Below are positions 9,308 to 15,344 of a stretch of 15,744 nucleotides of DNA, one piece after another. The DNA is taken from contig CAIRND010000277.1 in the NCBI GenBank assembly GCA_903879825.1, forward strand, positions 1 to 15,744. Direction: 5' to 3'. The notes under the pieces are model-generated. The model ran no database searches. It was not told the origin of the DNA and saw nothing but the letters and a program-made list of their open reading frames with translations. The number at the start of each line of letters is the position of its first letter. Position 1 is the stretch's first letter. The stretch is from an uncultured Geobacteraceae bacterium (lineage in GTDB: Bacteria; Desulfobacterota; Desulfuromonadia; Geobacterales; Pseudopelobacteraceae). The translations under genes and the position numbers were made by a program.

Positions 9308-9742
9308 TCACTCATGAGTGCACGTCACATTCAAGAGAACATCACGCTGTCTTTCTTTTAATAACTGCTGAAAATCCACCAGCAACACGATCCGTCCGTG
9401 TCGAGGGATGAGACCCCACAAACCCTGTCGCATGGCAAAGGGCTCCAGCAGGGGGGGAAACAATAGTATGTCATCCTGGCTGTATTCGGTAATAGCTTCC
9501 ATTCTATCGATGACAACCCGGTACGGCTGCATATCTATCGTCTTTATTGTGACAATTGTCGCTGATAAATAGGGTGTCACTACGGAGTTGTAATTAAACT
9601 CATCATGAAACCAGAACAGATCATCAGCCTGTTCACCGCTGTAAGCCGCGATTCCTGAAACCTGTTCGGTATCGACTCCAAAACAGACACCTCCGACTGA
9701 GAAGAAAAGCAGATTGAGCCGTACATCGTCAGTACCATTCAT
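9308..9742 (-). CDS. Divergent CheW-like adaptor
   Basis: This 144-residue protein has a weak CheW fold pattern: a starting strand NLLFFSVGGVCFGVDTEQV (residues 10-28), a middle YRVVIDRMEAI (74-84) and an end WGLIPRHGRIVLLVDFQQLL (109-128). It is shorter and more diverged than its neighbour and lacks the usual LPGLINVRG signature of the adaptor. Its start overlaps the preceding CheW stop by four bases (ATGA), and it precedes the MCP by 39 bases. Two CheW homologues of unequal conservation also occur in Wsp systems (WspB and WspD). It probably helps link receptor and kinase, possibly giving specificity; a structural rather than coupling role is possible. I place it as CheW-like from position and pattern, less surely than the first copy. 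Confidence 0.75.
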   Translation of the reverse strand: MNGTDDVRLNLLFFSVGGVCFGVDTEQVSGIAAYSGEQADDLFWFHDEFNYNSVVTPYLSATIVTIKTIDMQPYRVVIDRMEAITEYSQDDILLFPPLLEPFAMRQGLWGLIPRHGRIVLLVDFQQLLKERQRDVLLNVTCTHE

Positions 9743-10257
9743 AGTGATATGAGTGCCGCCAGCTTGCCGACATCAAGTAATGAAATAGTGCTGTCACCAT
9801 ATTTTATTTCTCCGATGACCAGATCGCGGGCGGCACCATTCAGAGTGGCAAGTGGAGGCTGGATCGTACTGATTGGGATATCCACCACATCTTCTATTGT
9901 ATCGATCATTATACCGGAATGAAAATCACCATGCACTGCCATCGCAATCAGGCCGGTGCCATGACTAACCTTTTTCTCCCCCAGAAAATGACGGATGTCG
10001 ATAACCGATTCAATATCTCCACGAACATTTATGAGCCCGGGGAGATAGTCGGGAAGGGAGGGAACCCAGGAAATTTCGCATGAGGGGAGTATTTCCCTGA
10101 TATTCCTGCCATAAAATGCAAACAAGTTACTACCACACATAAAAATAACAATCTTGATTCGGTCCTCGTCAACATCGACGACATCTTTTGTGCGCTGCCG
10201 TTTTTTGAGTTCATCCAGAATTCGTTCGCTTTTCAATTGTTCTTCGGCCGATGCCAT
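9739..10257 (-). CDS. cheW: CheW coupling protein
   Basis: This 172-residue cytoplasmic adaptor couples the MCP to the kinase CheA. After an N-terminal charged helix (1-30), the CheW domain runs from about 31 to 170, with IREILP (59-64), the characteristic YLPGLINVRGDIESVIDIR (about 77-95) and a terminal ISLLDVGKL. It is the first gene of the chemosensory operon. Its ATG at 10257 has a strong GAGGAGGT ribosome site six bases upstream, the best one in the cluster. Everything from here down to 2380 is on the same strand with gaps no larger than 39 bases, so a single transcript is likely. Confidence 0.92.
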   Translation of the reverse strand: MASAEEQLKSERILDELKKRQRTKDVVDVDEDRIKIVIFMCGSNLFAFYGRNIREILPSCEISWVPSLPDYLPGLINVRGDIESVIDIRHFLGEKKVSHGTGLIAMAVHGDFHSGIMIDTIEDVVDIPISTIQPPLATLNGAARDLVIGEIKYGDSTISLLDVGKLAALISL

Positions 10258-10578
10258 AGACTGACCTCCTCATTCCAATTCCCATTCAAGCGGTGCCACA
10301 ATGCCATTGAAGGCGTCCTGACAGTCCATGACGGTCAGCTTCACCCATTCTCAGAGACAATTACAGAAAATAAAATCGGTGAAAAGTAACAACAATATAC
10401 GATAAAGTATACTACATTTGAGACTACCGGAATTATTCCTGCGCCGCCGTTCCCGCACACAATGCAACCTATTATTAGTGATGGTATTTAAGCAGGTTAG
10501 TGGTATTGTTCCAAATATTTTCAGAAGTTTCAATCCCGGCACACACTGTCCGTATCCAGTCAGAGGGGGAACATTCAG
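10258..10578. promoter_or_regulatory. Divergent control region between the chemosensory operon and the cupin gene
   Basis: This 321-base stretch separates the 5' end of the chemosensory operon (minus strand) from the 5' end of the cupin gene (plus strand), so both promoters should lie here. An AT-rich core at about 10370-10420 contains TATACT and TATATT on the minus strand, which could serve as -10 elements for the operon, but no convincing -35 element stands at the right distance. I looked for sigma-54 (TGGCAC-N5-TTGC) and flagellar sigma-28 patterns and found none that fit. Apart from the possible 24-codon leader frame, I see no gene. Confidence 0.5.
10270..10344 (-). CDS. Possible 24-residue leader peptide upstream of cheW
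   Basis: On the minus strand, a GTG at 10344 opens a 24-codon frame (MKLTVMDCQDAFNGIVAPLE then WELE) that stops with TGA at 10272-10270, just before the strong ribosome site of cheW. An internal ATG lies six codons in. There is no good ribosome site of its own. It could be a leader peptide or a chance frame; only its position favours the first. Confidence 0.2.
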   Translation of the reverse strand: MKLTVMDCQDAFNGIVAPLEWELE

Positions 10579-10941
10579 ATGACACTGCTGAACGCAGCGA
10601 CACCTCAAAAACAAAGTTTGTTCTGTGGTATCCCACCGACACTTCAGGAAGAGCTTTTTCAAACGTTAGCAGAATCAGGTACGGTCCGCATTGAACGGAT
10701 TGTCTCCGAAGGACACACAACGGCGGCGGGTGAATGGTATGATCAGGAGTGGGAGGAGTGGGTGTTGCTGGTAAGCGGAGGGGCGACGTTGCTGTTTGAA
10801 AGCAACGACGCCCCTCTGGATCTGAAACCTGGCGACCACGTCATGATTCCCTCCAGATGCCGTCATCGCGTAGAGCGGACGGATCCAGAGCAGAAGACGG
10901 TATGGCTGGCGGTTCATTTTTGCGGAGATATTGAGAAGTAA
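10579..10941 (+). CDS. Small cupin-domain protein
   Basis: This 120-residue single-domain cupin is the only clear plus-strand gene. The first cupin motif is partly kept: E-x6-G at residues 60-67 (EWVLLVSG), but the usual HxH metal pair is replaced by a WYDQEWEE stretch. The second motif is GDHVMIP (85-91) followed by His96 in CRHRVE. Metal binding is therefore uncertain. Related cupins of this sort (GEWYDQ...EEWVLL...PGD) are widespread, and their substrate is unknown to me. A GGGGGAA ribosome site precedes the ATG. The gene ends 15 bases before the GAPDH stop, converging with it, with no visible terminator. It is an independent unit divergent from the chemosensory operon, and no functional tie is evident. 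Confidence 0.85.
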   Translation: MTLLNAATPQKQSLFCGIPPTLQEELFQTLAESGTVRIERIVSEGHTTAAGEWYDQEWEEWVLLVSGGATLLFESNDAPLDLKPGDHVMIPSRCRHRVERTDPEQKTVWLAVHFCGDIEK

Positions 10942-10956
10942 CCTTTTAACAACATA

Positions 10957-12402
10957 TCAGCTCGGCAGTGTCGGCAGTTCCAGTCCGGCCATCTGCTGAA
11001 CCATACGTACAACCTGGCAGCTGTAACCAAATTCATTGTCGTACCAGACATATAGGACACAACGGTTTCCTTCGGCGATTGTTGCCAGTGAATCGACGAC
11101 ACCAGCATGGCGCGAACCAACAAAATCGCTCGACACGACTTCGGGTGAATTGGTGAAATCGATCTGATTCTGCAGCGGTGAATCAAGAGACATATTGCGC
11201 AGATAGCTGTTGATGGTTTCAACATCAACGGCGTGACCCAACTCTAAGTTCATGATTGCCAAAGAGACATTCGGGGTTGGCACACGGATCGCGTTTCCGG
11301 TCAACTTCCCGGACAACTCCGGTATTACTTTGGCAACCGCTTTGGCAGCGCCGGTTTCAGTAATAACCATATTGAGAGGGGCACTGCGGCCGCGACGGGA
11401 AGCCGCATGGTAGTTATCGATCAGGTTCTGGTCATTGGTGTAGGAATGACAGGTTTCCAGATGCCCGTGAACAATGCCGAAACGATCATTGATCGCTTTC
11501 ATGATCGGAACGACCGCGTTGGTGGTACAGCTGGCGGCAGAGAAGATCGTTTCCTGCTCGGTGATAAGACTGTTGTTGATGCCGGCGACAATATTGGGGA
11601 TATCGCCCTTTCCAGGGGCGGTCAGGATAACCTTGGCAATACCGGGAGCCAGCAGGTGTTTGCCAAGTCCGTCACGGTCACGCCATTTACCGGTATTATC
11701 AATCAGGATCGCATCGTGAATACCATACTGGGTGTAATCAACTTTATCCGGAGCATCGGCATAGATGATTCGGATCATGTTGCCATTGGCAATAATGGCG
11801 TTTTCTTCTTCATCAACTGTAATAATGCCGTTAAACTGGCCGTGAACCGAGTCGCGGCGCAGAAGACTGGCACGCTTTAACAGGTCATCCGCCCCACCCT
11901 TACGAACAACAGCCGCCCTGATTCTCAATTTTTCACCACTGCCTGACTTTTCGATCAGAATGCGAGCCAACAGTCGACCGATACGTCCAAAACCGTACAG
12001 GACAATATCCTGCGGTTCCGAACGAACTGAAGCGTGGCCGGTGTTAATACGGGAAAGTTCCTGCTTGATAAAGTCATCGGCTGAAAGCGTTCCGGCCAGT
12101 TTTTGGAACTGAATGGTCAATTTACCCAGATCTACTCTCCCCGGAGCAAGATCAAGCTTGTCCATTGCCACCAGCAACGGAAATGTTTCAATAACGCTCA
12201 GCTCTGAATCAAGAATCATACGGGCAAAACGGTGTGCCTTTAGAATATCGATGACGGTACTGTGCACCAGAGTCCGCCCGTACAGAGTCAAAATGATATT
12301 ATGGTCACGGTACAACCGGCCAATAATCGGCAGCATCTGTTCGGCGCATGCTTCGTGTTCTTTCCATTCCTGCAGATAATTTTCCTGTTTTTGCTGTGTC
12401 AT
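10957..12402 (-). CDS. gap: Long-form glyceraldehyde-3-phosphate dehydrogenase
   Basis: This 481-residue enzyme oxidises glyceraldehyde-3-phosphate to 1,3-bisphosphoglycerate with NAD(P) in glycolysis, or the reverse in gluconeogenesis. Residues 1-130 form an N-terminal extension, largely helical, absent from ordinary GAPDH of about 335 residues. The catalytic part has the Rossmann motif YGFGRIGR (136-143), the active-site Cys292 in SAASCTTN, His319 in CHSYTNDQ, the phosphate-binding GNAIRVPTPNVS (369-380) and WYDNEFGYS (453-461), where most enzymes have NEWGYS. Long forms of this architecture occur in Pseudomonas, Vibrio and Desulfuromonadales relatives. Cofactor preference cannot be read securely. 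GGGAG precedes the start. It lies 52 bases after the Ehr small-subunit stop on the same strand and may be co-transcribed with it, though it has its own ribosome site. Confidence 0.94.
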   Translation of the reverse strand: MTQQKQENYLQEWKEHEACAEQMLPIIGRLYRDHNIILTLYGRTLVHSTVIDILKAHRFARMILDSELSVIETFPLLVAMDKLDLAPGRVDLGKLTIQFQKLAGTLSADDFIKQELSRINTGHASVRSEPQDIVLYGFGRIGRLLARILIEKSGSGEKLRIRAAVVRKGGADDLLKRASLLRRDSVHGQFNGIITVDEEENAIIANGNMIRIIYADAPDKVDYTQYGIHDAILIDNTGKWRDRDGLGKHLLAPGIAKVILTAPGKGDIPNIVAGINNSLITEQETIFSAASCTTNAVVPIMKAINDRFGIVHGHLETCHSYTNDQNLIDNYHAASRRGRSAPLNMVITETGAAKAVAKVIPELSGKLTGNAIRVPTPNVSLAIMNLELGHAVDVETINSYLRNMSLDSPLQNQIDFTNSPEVVSSDFVGSRHAGVVDSLATIAEGNRCVLYVWYDNEFGYSCQVVRMVQQMAGLELPTLPS

Positions 12403-12454
12403 ACACTTCTCCCTGAGAAATTAGTTTTACTGATATTATTTTGCTGTCATTCGT

Positions 12455-13216
12455 TTATTCCGTAACACGCCCCACCAACCGCAGCAGCCCATCCATAATC
12501 GTCAGGGGGCTGGGCGGACAGCCGGGAATATATAAGTCCACCGGCACAAAGCCGGAAGCGCCGTTATGAACTTCGGCGTGATCCTTGAACGGTCCGCCAT
12601 TGATCGCGCAGGCACCGGTGACGATAACCAGTTTCGGCTCAGGAATAGCTTTATAGGTATCAAGCAGCGCCTGCCGCATATTTTCACTGACCGGACCGGT
12701 GACAAACAGACCGTCAGCGTGACGTGGACTGGCGACAAACTGGATGCCGAAACGCCCCAGGTCCCAGCCTATGGTAGAAAGTACGTTGGTATCTGCTTCA
12801 CAGGCATTGCAGCCGCCGGCGCTCACTTCACGCAATTTAAGTGATCTGCCGAACAAGCGCAACAGCTTTTCTTCGAGCGCCGCCGCCGGATGATAGTGCT
12901 GACCGGCTGCCACTGCTAAACCGTCACGACTGCGACTGGAGAGGCGGGCATCATTTGAAAAGGTGATGGCATCATGCGGGCACTGTGCGGCGCAGTCACC
13001 ACAGAAAAGACAGGTTCCCATATCAAGCGTCAGAGGACCAGCGGCAGAGATCGCTCCGTACGGACAGGCGTCGGCACAGGCCCGGCACCCTTCCTCGCAG
13101 CGCGATGTGTCCAGCAGCGGCAGACCACGAAACCGGGGTGACAGCGGTTGCGGCGCATCAGGATACACCATGGTGCGATGCCCCTGGCGGAAACGGGTGA
13201 GAATGGCTTTTAGCAT
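12455..13216 (-). CDS. Ehr/Hyc-like ferredoxin plus NuoB-type small-subunit fusion
   Basis: This 253-residue protein is a fusion of a two-cluster ferredoxin (HycF-like) with a NuoB/HycG-like small subunit of energy-converting hydrogenase-type complexes. First cluster: Cys40, 44, 47, 51 (C-x3-C-x2-C-x3-CP); second: Cys69, 72, 75, 79 (CLFCGDCAAQCP). The NuoB-like part has GGCNACEAD (Cys136, Cys139), TGACAINGG (Cys203) and IPGCPPSP (Cys233), a full ligand set. It should pass electrons along a membrane complex; partner membrane subunits are not in this window. I chose the ATG at 13216 because GAGG lies seven bases upstream; the open frame to 13303 adds a stretch without a ribosome site that overlaps intergenic sequence. 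The cognate large subunit (15345-15744) is 2.1 kb upstream instead of adjacent. It resembles the EhrS subunit I recall from Geobacter, but I leave the symbol blank. Confidence 0.88.
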   Translation of the reverse strand: MLKAILTRFRQGHRTMVYPDAPQPLSPRFRGLPLLDTSRCEEGCRACADACPYGAISAAGPLTLDMGTCLFCGDCAAQCPHDAITFSNDARLSSRSRDGLAVAAGQHYHPAAALEEKLLRLFGRSLKLREVSAGGCNACEADTNVLSTIGWDLGRFGIQFVASPRHADGLFVTGPVSENMRQALLDTYKAIPEPKLVIVTGACAINGGPFKDHAEVHNGASGFVPVDLYIPGCPPSPLTIMDGLLRLVGRVTE

Positions 13217-13286
13217 ATATGCGCCTCGTTCATAGGTAACTAAATTATTCCGGTTTCTACTACACAGGCTTAAGAACAAAAGTCGC

Positions 13287-13404
13287 CTCACGCAACGCCG
13301 CAAAGACGCAAAGAAAGTAAAAAACGGGAAAACAATTGGTTTAACCCCAAAGATTTTAGTCTTTTACTTCTGGTTTACGTTGCGTCTTAGCGTCGTTGCG
13401 TGAG
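13287..13404. repeat. 118-base inverted-repeat element with CGCAAAGACGCAAAG arms
   Basis: Two 27-base arms, 13287-13313 and 13378-13404, are inverted repeats matching at 24 of 27 positions. The left arm contains CGCAACGCCGCAAAGACGCA. The 64-base centre is AT-rich with runs of A and T. Arms of this GACGCAAAG-rich type recur between genes in many environmental bacterial genomes, to my knowledge without assigned function. It sits between the ferredoxin/NuoB-like gene and the flavin-protein gene, at the left end of the accessory block. Confidence 0.8.
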
Positions 13405-13508
13405 CATGAATTTACTGTTTTTTATGATCTGAGCAGCTACTCCAATTTTATGGAGGGAGTGACATCGACCATTACAGCTTACTCTACGCGGTACTTGATA
13501 TCGTTTTT

Positions 13509-13994
13509 CTATCTGCGCGCTTTTCCGCTTATAGCGGTAAGTTCAATTTTAAAGACTTTTGTGGCCAGATCTTTTTGGGCGATATACTTTTCCCCTTCTT
13601 CAAGGAACTCCGGGGTATATTTCTGCAACAGCAGCAACAGAGCAGCAAAGCGTTCGGCACCAGTTATTTCTGATGCGGTGCCAAAGGCCACTGCACTTTC
13701 ATACTCGGTAGCAAATTTTTCTGGCAAAACTTTTGTTTTTCCCACAACGCAAAAAGAGACAAGGGGGTTATTTTCAATATTTTCAAGTTTATGCCCGGAC
13801 AGAGCACAATGGAAATAAATGTGATTATCCTTAAAGGCATAGCTCAATGGGACACCGTATGCCTGTCCATCCGCCCCTGACGTCGAGAGAACACCATACT
13901 CACCAGTTAAAAGCAACCCTATCACCTCATCTGTCCCAATTTCTCTATCTTTCCTTCTTACGCTTCTCATGTGCACTCTCATTGCGTGGCTCAT
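13509..13994 (-). CDS. NimA-like pyridoxamine 5'-phosphate oxidase family flavoprotein
   Basis: This protein of up to 161 residues is of the FMN-binding split-barrel superfamily, closest in pattern to NimA-like reductases. Visible marks are RRKDREI near the N-terminus (13-19), YGVLSTSGADGQAYGVPLSY (33-52), IYFHCALSGHKLENI (59-73) and PLVSFCVVG (77-85). Such proteins usually bind FMN or heme and often reduce small molecules or nitro compounds, but the substrate here is unknown. Starts at 13994 or at 13970 (residue 9) are both possible; neither has a strong ribosome site, and family members usually begin just before RRKDREI. It lies in the accessory block inside the Ehr operon, on the same strand as its neighbours, with 150 bases to the next gene upstream. 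Confidence 0.87.
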   Translation of the reverse strand: MSHAMRVHMRSVRRKDREIGTDEVIGLLLTGEYGVLSTSGADGQAYGVPLSYAFKDNHIYFHCALSGHKLENIENNPLVSFCVVGKTKVLPEKFATEYESAVAFGTASEITGAERFAALLLLLQKYTPEFLEEGEKYIAQKDLATKVFKIELTAISGKARR

Positions 13995-14082
13995 TGTATC
14001 GCCTGATCAAACCGCCGTTCTTCCAATAAATGCCTCGATGGTCAAGGTTGATTAAAAGAGTAACGGCGCAGGGGCGCAGCAG

Positions 14083-14103
14083 CGGCGCGTCCTTATCGCG
14101 CCG
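14083..14103. other. Perfect 7-bp GC hairpin
   Basis: CGGCGCG at 14083-14089 and CGCGCCG at 14097-14103 pair perfectly around a seven-base loop (TCCTTAT). GCAG and CTGC just outside extend the pairing with a bulge. No T-run follows on either strand, so it is not a classical terminator. Confidence 0.5.
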
Positions 14104-14144
14104 ACCGTCTGCCGCCACCTTGTTGGAAACTTGATTGATCCGTT

Positions 14145-14420
14145 TTACTGTTCGATTCGATGCTGACTTACAAGAGGATAGTTTTCTGGATAGAGAATGC
14201 TGTTTACATCCAGGTCAATATCCAGTTCAGGCCAGTAAAGGTGGTTTTCTGAGGGCATTTCGACATGCAGGATTTTCTTTATTGATGCGTCTTGAAACCA
14301 TGGGAAATGCTCAAACGCCAGAAACATCTCTCTGCTGTCAATTAACATCCAGATTCCATTGCATGAAATATTGGTAACCTCAGCCGGGAAAATGCTGTTG
14401 CCATGCTGTGCGGATTTCAT
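14145..14420 (-). CDS. DUF2442 protein
   Basis: This 91-residue small soluble protein has the DUF2442 pattern: AEVTNISCNGIWMLIDSREMF at about 13-33 (split as AEVTNIS then WMLIDSREMFL), FPWFQDASI (39-47), HLYWPELDIDLDVNSI (60-75). An AGGGAG ribosome site precedes the ATG. It overlaps the DUF4160 gene upstream by 41 bases, a tight coupling typical of this pair in many bacteria. The pair is often treated as a possible toxin-antitoxin-like module, but no activity is known to me. Confidence 0.83.
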   Translation of the reverse strand: MKSAQHGNSIFPAEVTNISCNGIWMLIDSREMFLAFEHFPWFQDASIKKILHVEMPSENHLYWPELDIDLDVNSILYPENYPLVSQHRIEQ

Positions 14421-14619
14421 TTTGATGCTCCCTAATAAGACTATCTGCTTCGTTTAGTTCTTTCATTGAAAGGCCGTGATTCTGCGCAATTTGTATGCTC
14501 GGTTCCAGCCAGAACTTGGCTTCCCCGTTGCCTGACTGCACATGAATATGCATTCTCGGTTCTTCTCTGGAAAAGAAATAGAAACGAAAACCGGCTTCAC
14601 GAAAAACAGTTGGACTCAT
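14380..14619 (-). CDS. DUF4160 protein
   Basis: This 79-residue protein has the DUF4160 marks: N-terminal SPTVFREAGFRFYFFS (2-17), PRMHIHV (21-27) and AKFWLEP (34-40). I chose the ATG at 14619, which has GGGGGA about seven bases upstream; a GTG at 14634 gives five more residues but lies before that ribosome site. The last 41 bases overlap the DUF2442 gene. It is the first gene of this two-gene module; its function is unknown. Confidence 0.83.
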   Translation of the reverse strand: MSPTVFREAGFRFYFFSREEPRMHIHVQSGNGEAKFWLEPSIQIAQNHGLSMKELNEADSLIREHQNEIRTAWQQHFPG

Positions 14620-14880
14620 TATCCAATCCCCCACAATTTAACAGATTTATCATGATTCTAGCGACCCCATATGATAATGGTCAACCCAATTTTTCAAAAA
14701 TGGAATAAATGCTGTAGTTGTCTACGAATTTTGCAAAGTCTCCATTCTGTTCACGCCCGGGCCCAGGTGTCCCTTGCCTAGGTGTCGCGTCTTCACTATT
14801 CATATTTGTGAATAATGAAGATCTGACTCCATAGGTTACTCCCGTCAAGGGTGACCCTTCCAGTTATTGTTTGTCTCGTG
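14620..14880. other. Gene-free segment with repeats and a hairpin
   Basis: This 261-base stretch between the DUF4160 gene and the antitoxin-like ORF has no supportable gene on either strand. It holds two copies of AGGTGTC 15 bases apart (14765-14771 and 14780-14786), the hairpin at 14791-14820 and the first GTCAAGGG repeat. It looks like a remnant of mobile or repeated DNA. Confidence 0.55.
14791..14820. other. 30-base AT-rich hairpin
   Basis: CTTCACTATTCA (14791-14802) pairs with TGAATAATGAAG (14809-14820) at 11 of 12 positions around a six-base loop. There is no adjacent T-run, so it is more like a protein-binding palindrome or a remnant of a repeat end than a terminator. Confidence 0.6.
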
Positions 14881-14898
14881 TCAAGGGCTGACCCCTCC
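14844..14898. repeat. Two copies of an 18-19 base GTCAAGGG(C)TGACCC repeat
   Basis: GTCAAGGGTGACCCTTCC (14844-14861) and GTCAAGGGCTGACCCCTCC (14880-14898) differ by one base and one insertion and are separated by 18 bases. Each copy is itself partly palindromic (GGGT-GACCC / GGGC-TGACCC). The second copy reaches into the C-terminal codons of the antitoxin-like ORF. Confidence 0.7.
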
Positions 14899-15075
14899 GG
14901 GCTTTTCGTCATCAAAAAAAGGTTCTTTGCTTAGATGAGCCTGCCATTCTCTGTGTTGTTTTACGCTATCCAGGCGTTTCTCACGAGGCAGGTTAAGAAA
15001 GCGGATAGCTTCCAAAGGTCCCAAACCATTCATAAGGAGCTCGACCCCCTTTTGTATTACCATCTCATCATCCAT
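14881..15075 (-). CDS. Antitoxin-like small protein, possibly altered at the C-terminus
   Basis: This 64-residue acidic and helical protein (MDDEMVIQKGVELLMNGLGP at the start, then EAIRFLNLPREKRLD) resembles small proteins found paired with PIN-domain toxins. Its last residues GGVSP and stop come from the second GTCAAGGG repeat, so the original C-terminus may have been replaced. It overlaps the end of the truncated PIN frame by 19 bases in another frame, and its ribosome site is weak (GGGG ten bases upstream). In known pairs the antitoxin usually precedes its toxin; here no toxin gene follows. It could be a degraded remnant. Confidence 0.55.
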   Translation of the reverse strand: MDDEMVIQKGVELLMNGLGPLEAIRFLNLPREKRLDSVKQHREWQAHLSKEPFFDDEKPGGVSP

Positions 15076-15296
15076 ATATTGATGACCCCAAGCAACTCGA
15101 TGCGCTCAATGACATCAGGCAACGCATTGATTTCCAGATAATGAACTGGTGACAGCACAAGTTGAAACAAGCACTCCCTCGTACTTTGAAGAATGAGCTT
15201 CACAGCATCACTTTCCATCCGGACTCTGACGAAACTTTGGTCATCAAATGGACGGCAGAGCGCACATACATCAAGGTAAATCATTTTTTCTTTCAC
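15057..15296 (-). pseudogene. Truncated PIN-domain (VapC-like) ORF
   Basis: The 79-residue frame is the N-terminal half of a PIN-type ribonuclease: MIYLDVCALCRPFDD (first acidic residue Asp9) and LVLSPVHYLEINALPD (second acid Glu55). PIN toxins are usually about 130-150 residues; the second half with the remaining catalytic acids is absent, and the frame ends soon after ELLGVI. No other frame downstream supplies the rest. The GTG at 15296 has GGAAGG upstream; ATG at 15284 is the alternative. I infer a deletion that fused a PIN remnant to the start of the following small gene, so nuclease activity is unlikely. Confidence 0.65.
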
Positions 15297-15344
15297 TTGA
15301 CCTTCCCGTGTCTCAAAAAAATCAGTGTATTAAAGACCATGCAC

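Noticed and set aside
9309..9320. 12-base perfect palindrome CACTCATGAGTG at the end of the second CheW gene
   Set aside because: It lies across the final codons of the gene with no second copy seen; short palindromes of this size arise by chance.
10290..10320. Sigma-54 promoter upstream of cheW (TGGCACCGCTTGAAT)
   Set aside because: The GG and GC elements are not at the required spacing, so the match is only partial.
13287..13404. Possible c-di-GMP (GEMM) riboswitch, because of the GACGCAAAG motif
   Set aside because: The paired GGCAAACC-type motif and the GNRA loop stem are absent, and the segment is better explained as an inverted repeat with both arms carrying the motif.
13440..13455. 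Hairpin CTCCA-loop-TGGAG after the NimA-like gene as a terminator
   Set aside because: The stem is only five pairs and no T-run follows on the minus strand.
13396..13818. Plus-strand 140-codon frame
   Set aside because: It is mostly antisense to the NimA-like gene, begins in the inverted-repeat arm, and shows no family pattern.
14041..14145. Possible integron attC-like site (TAAC... hairpin ...GTTG)
   Set aside because: The outer core sequences do not match the inverted R'/R'' pattern and the stems do not align; no integrase is present.
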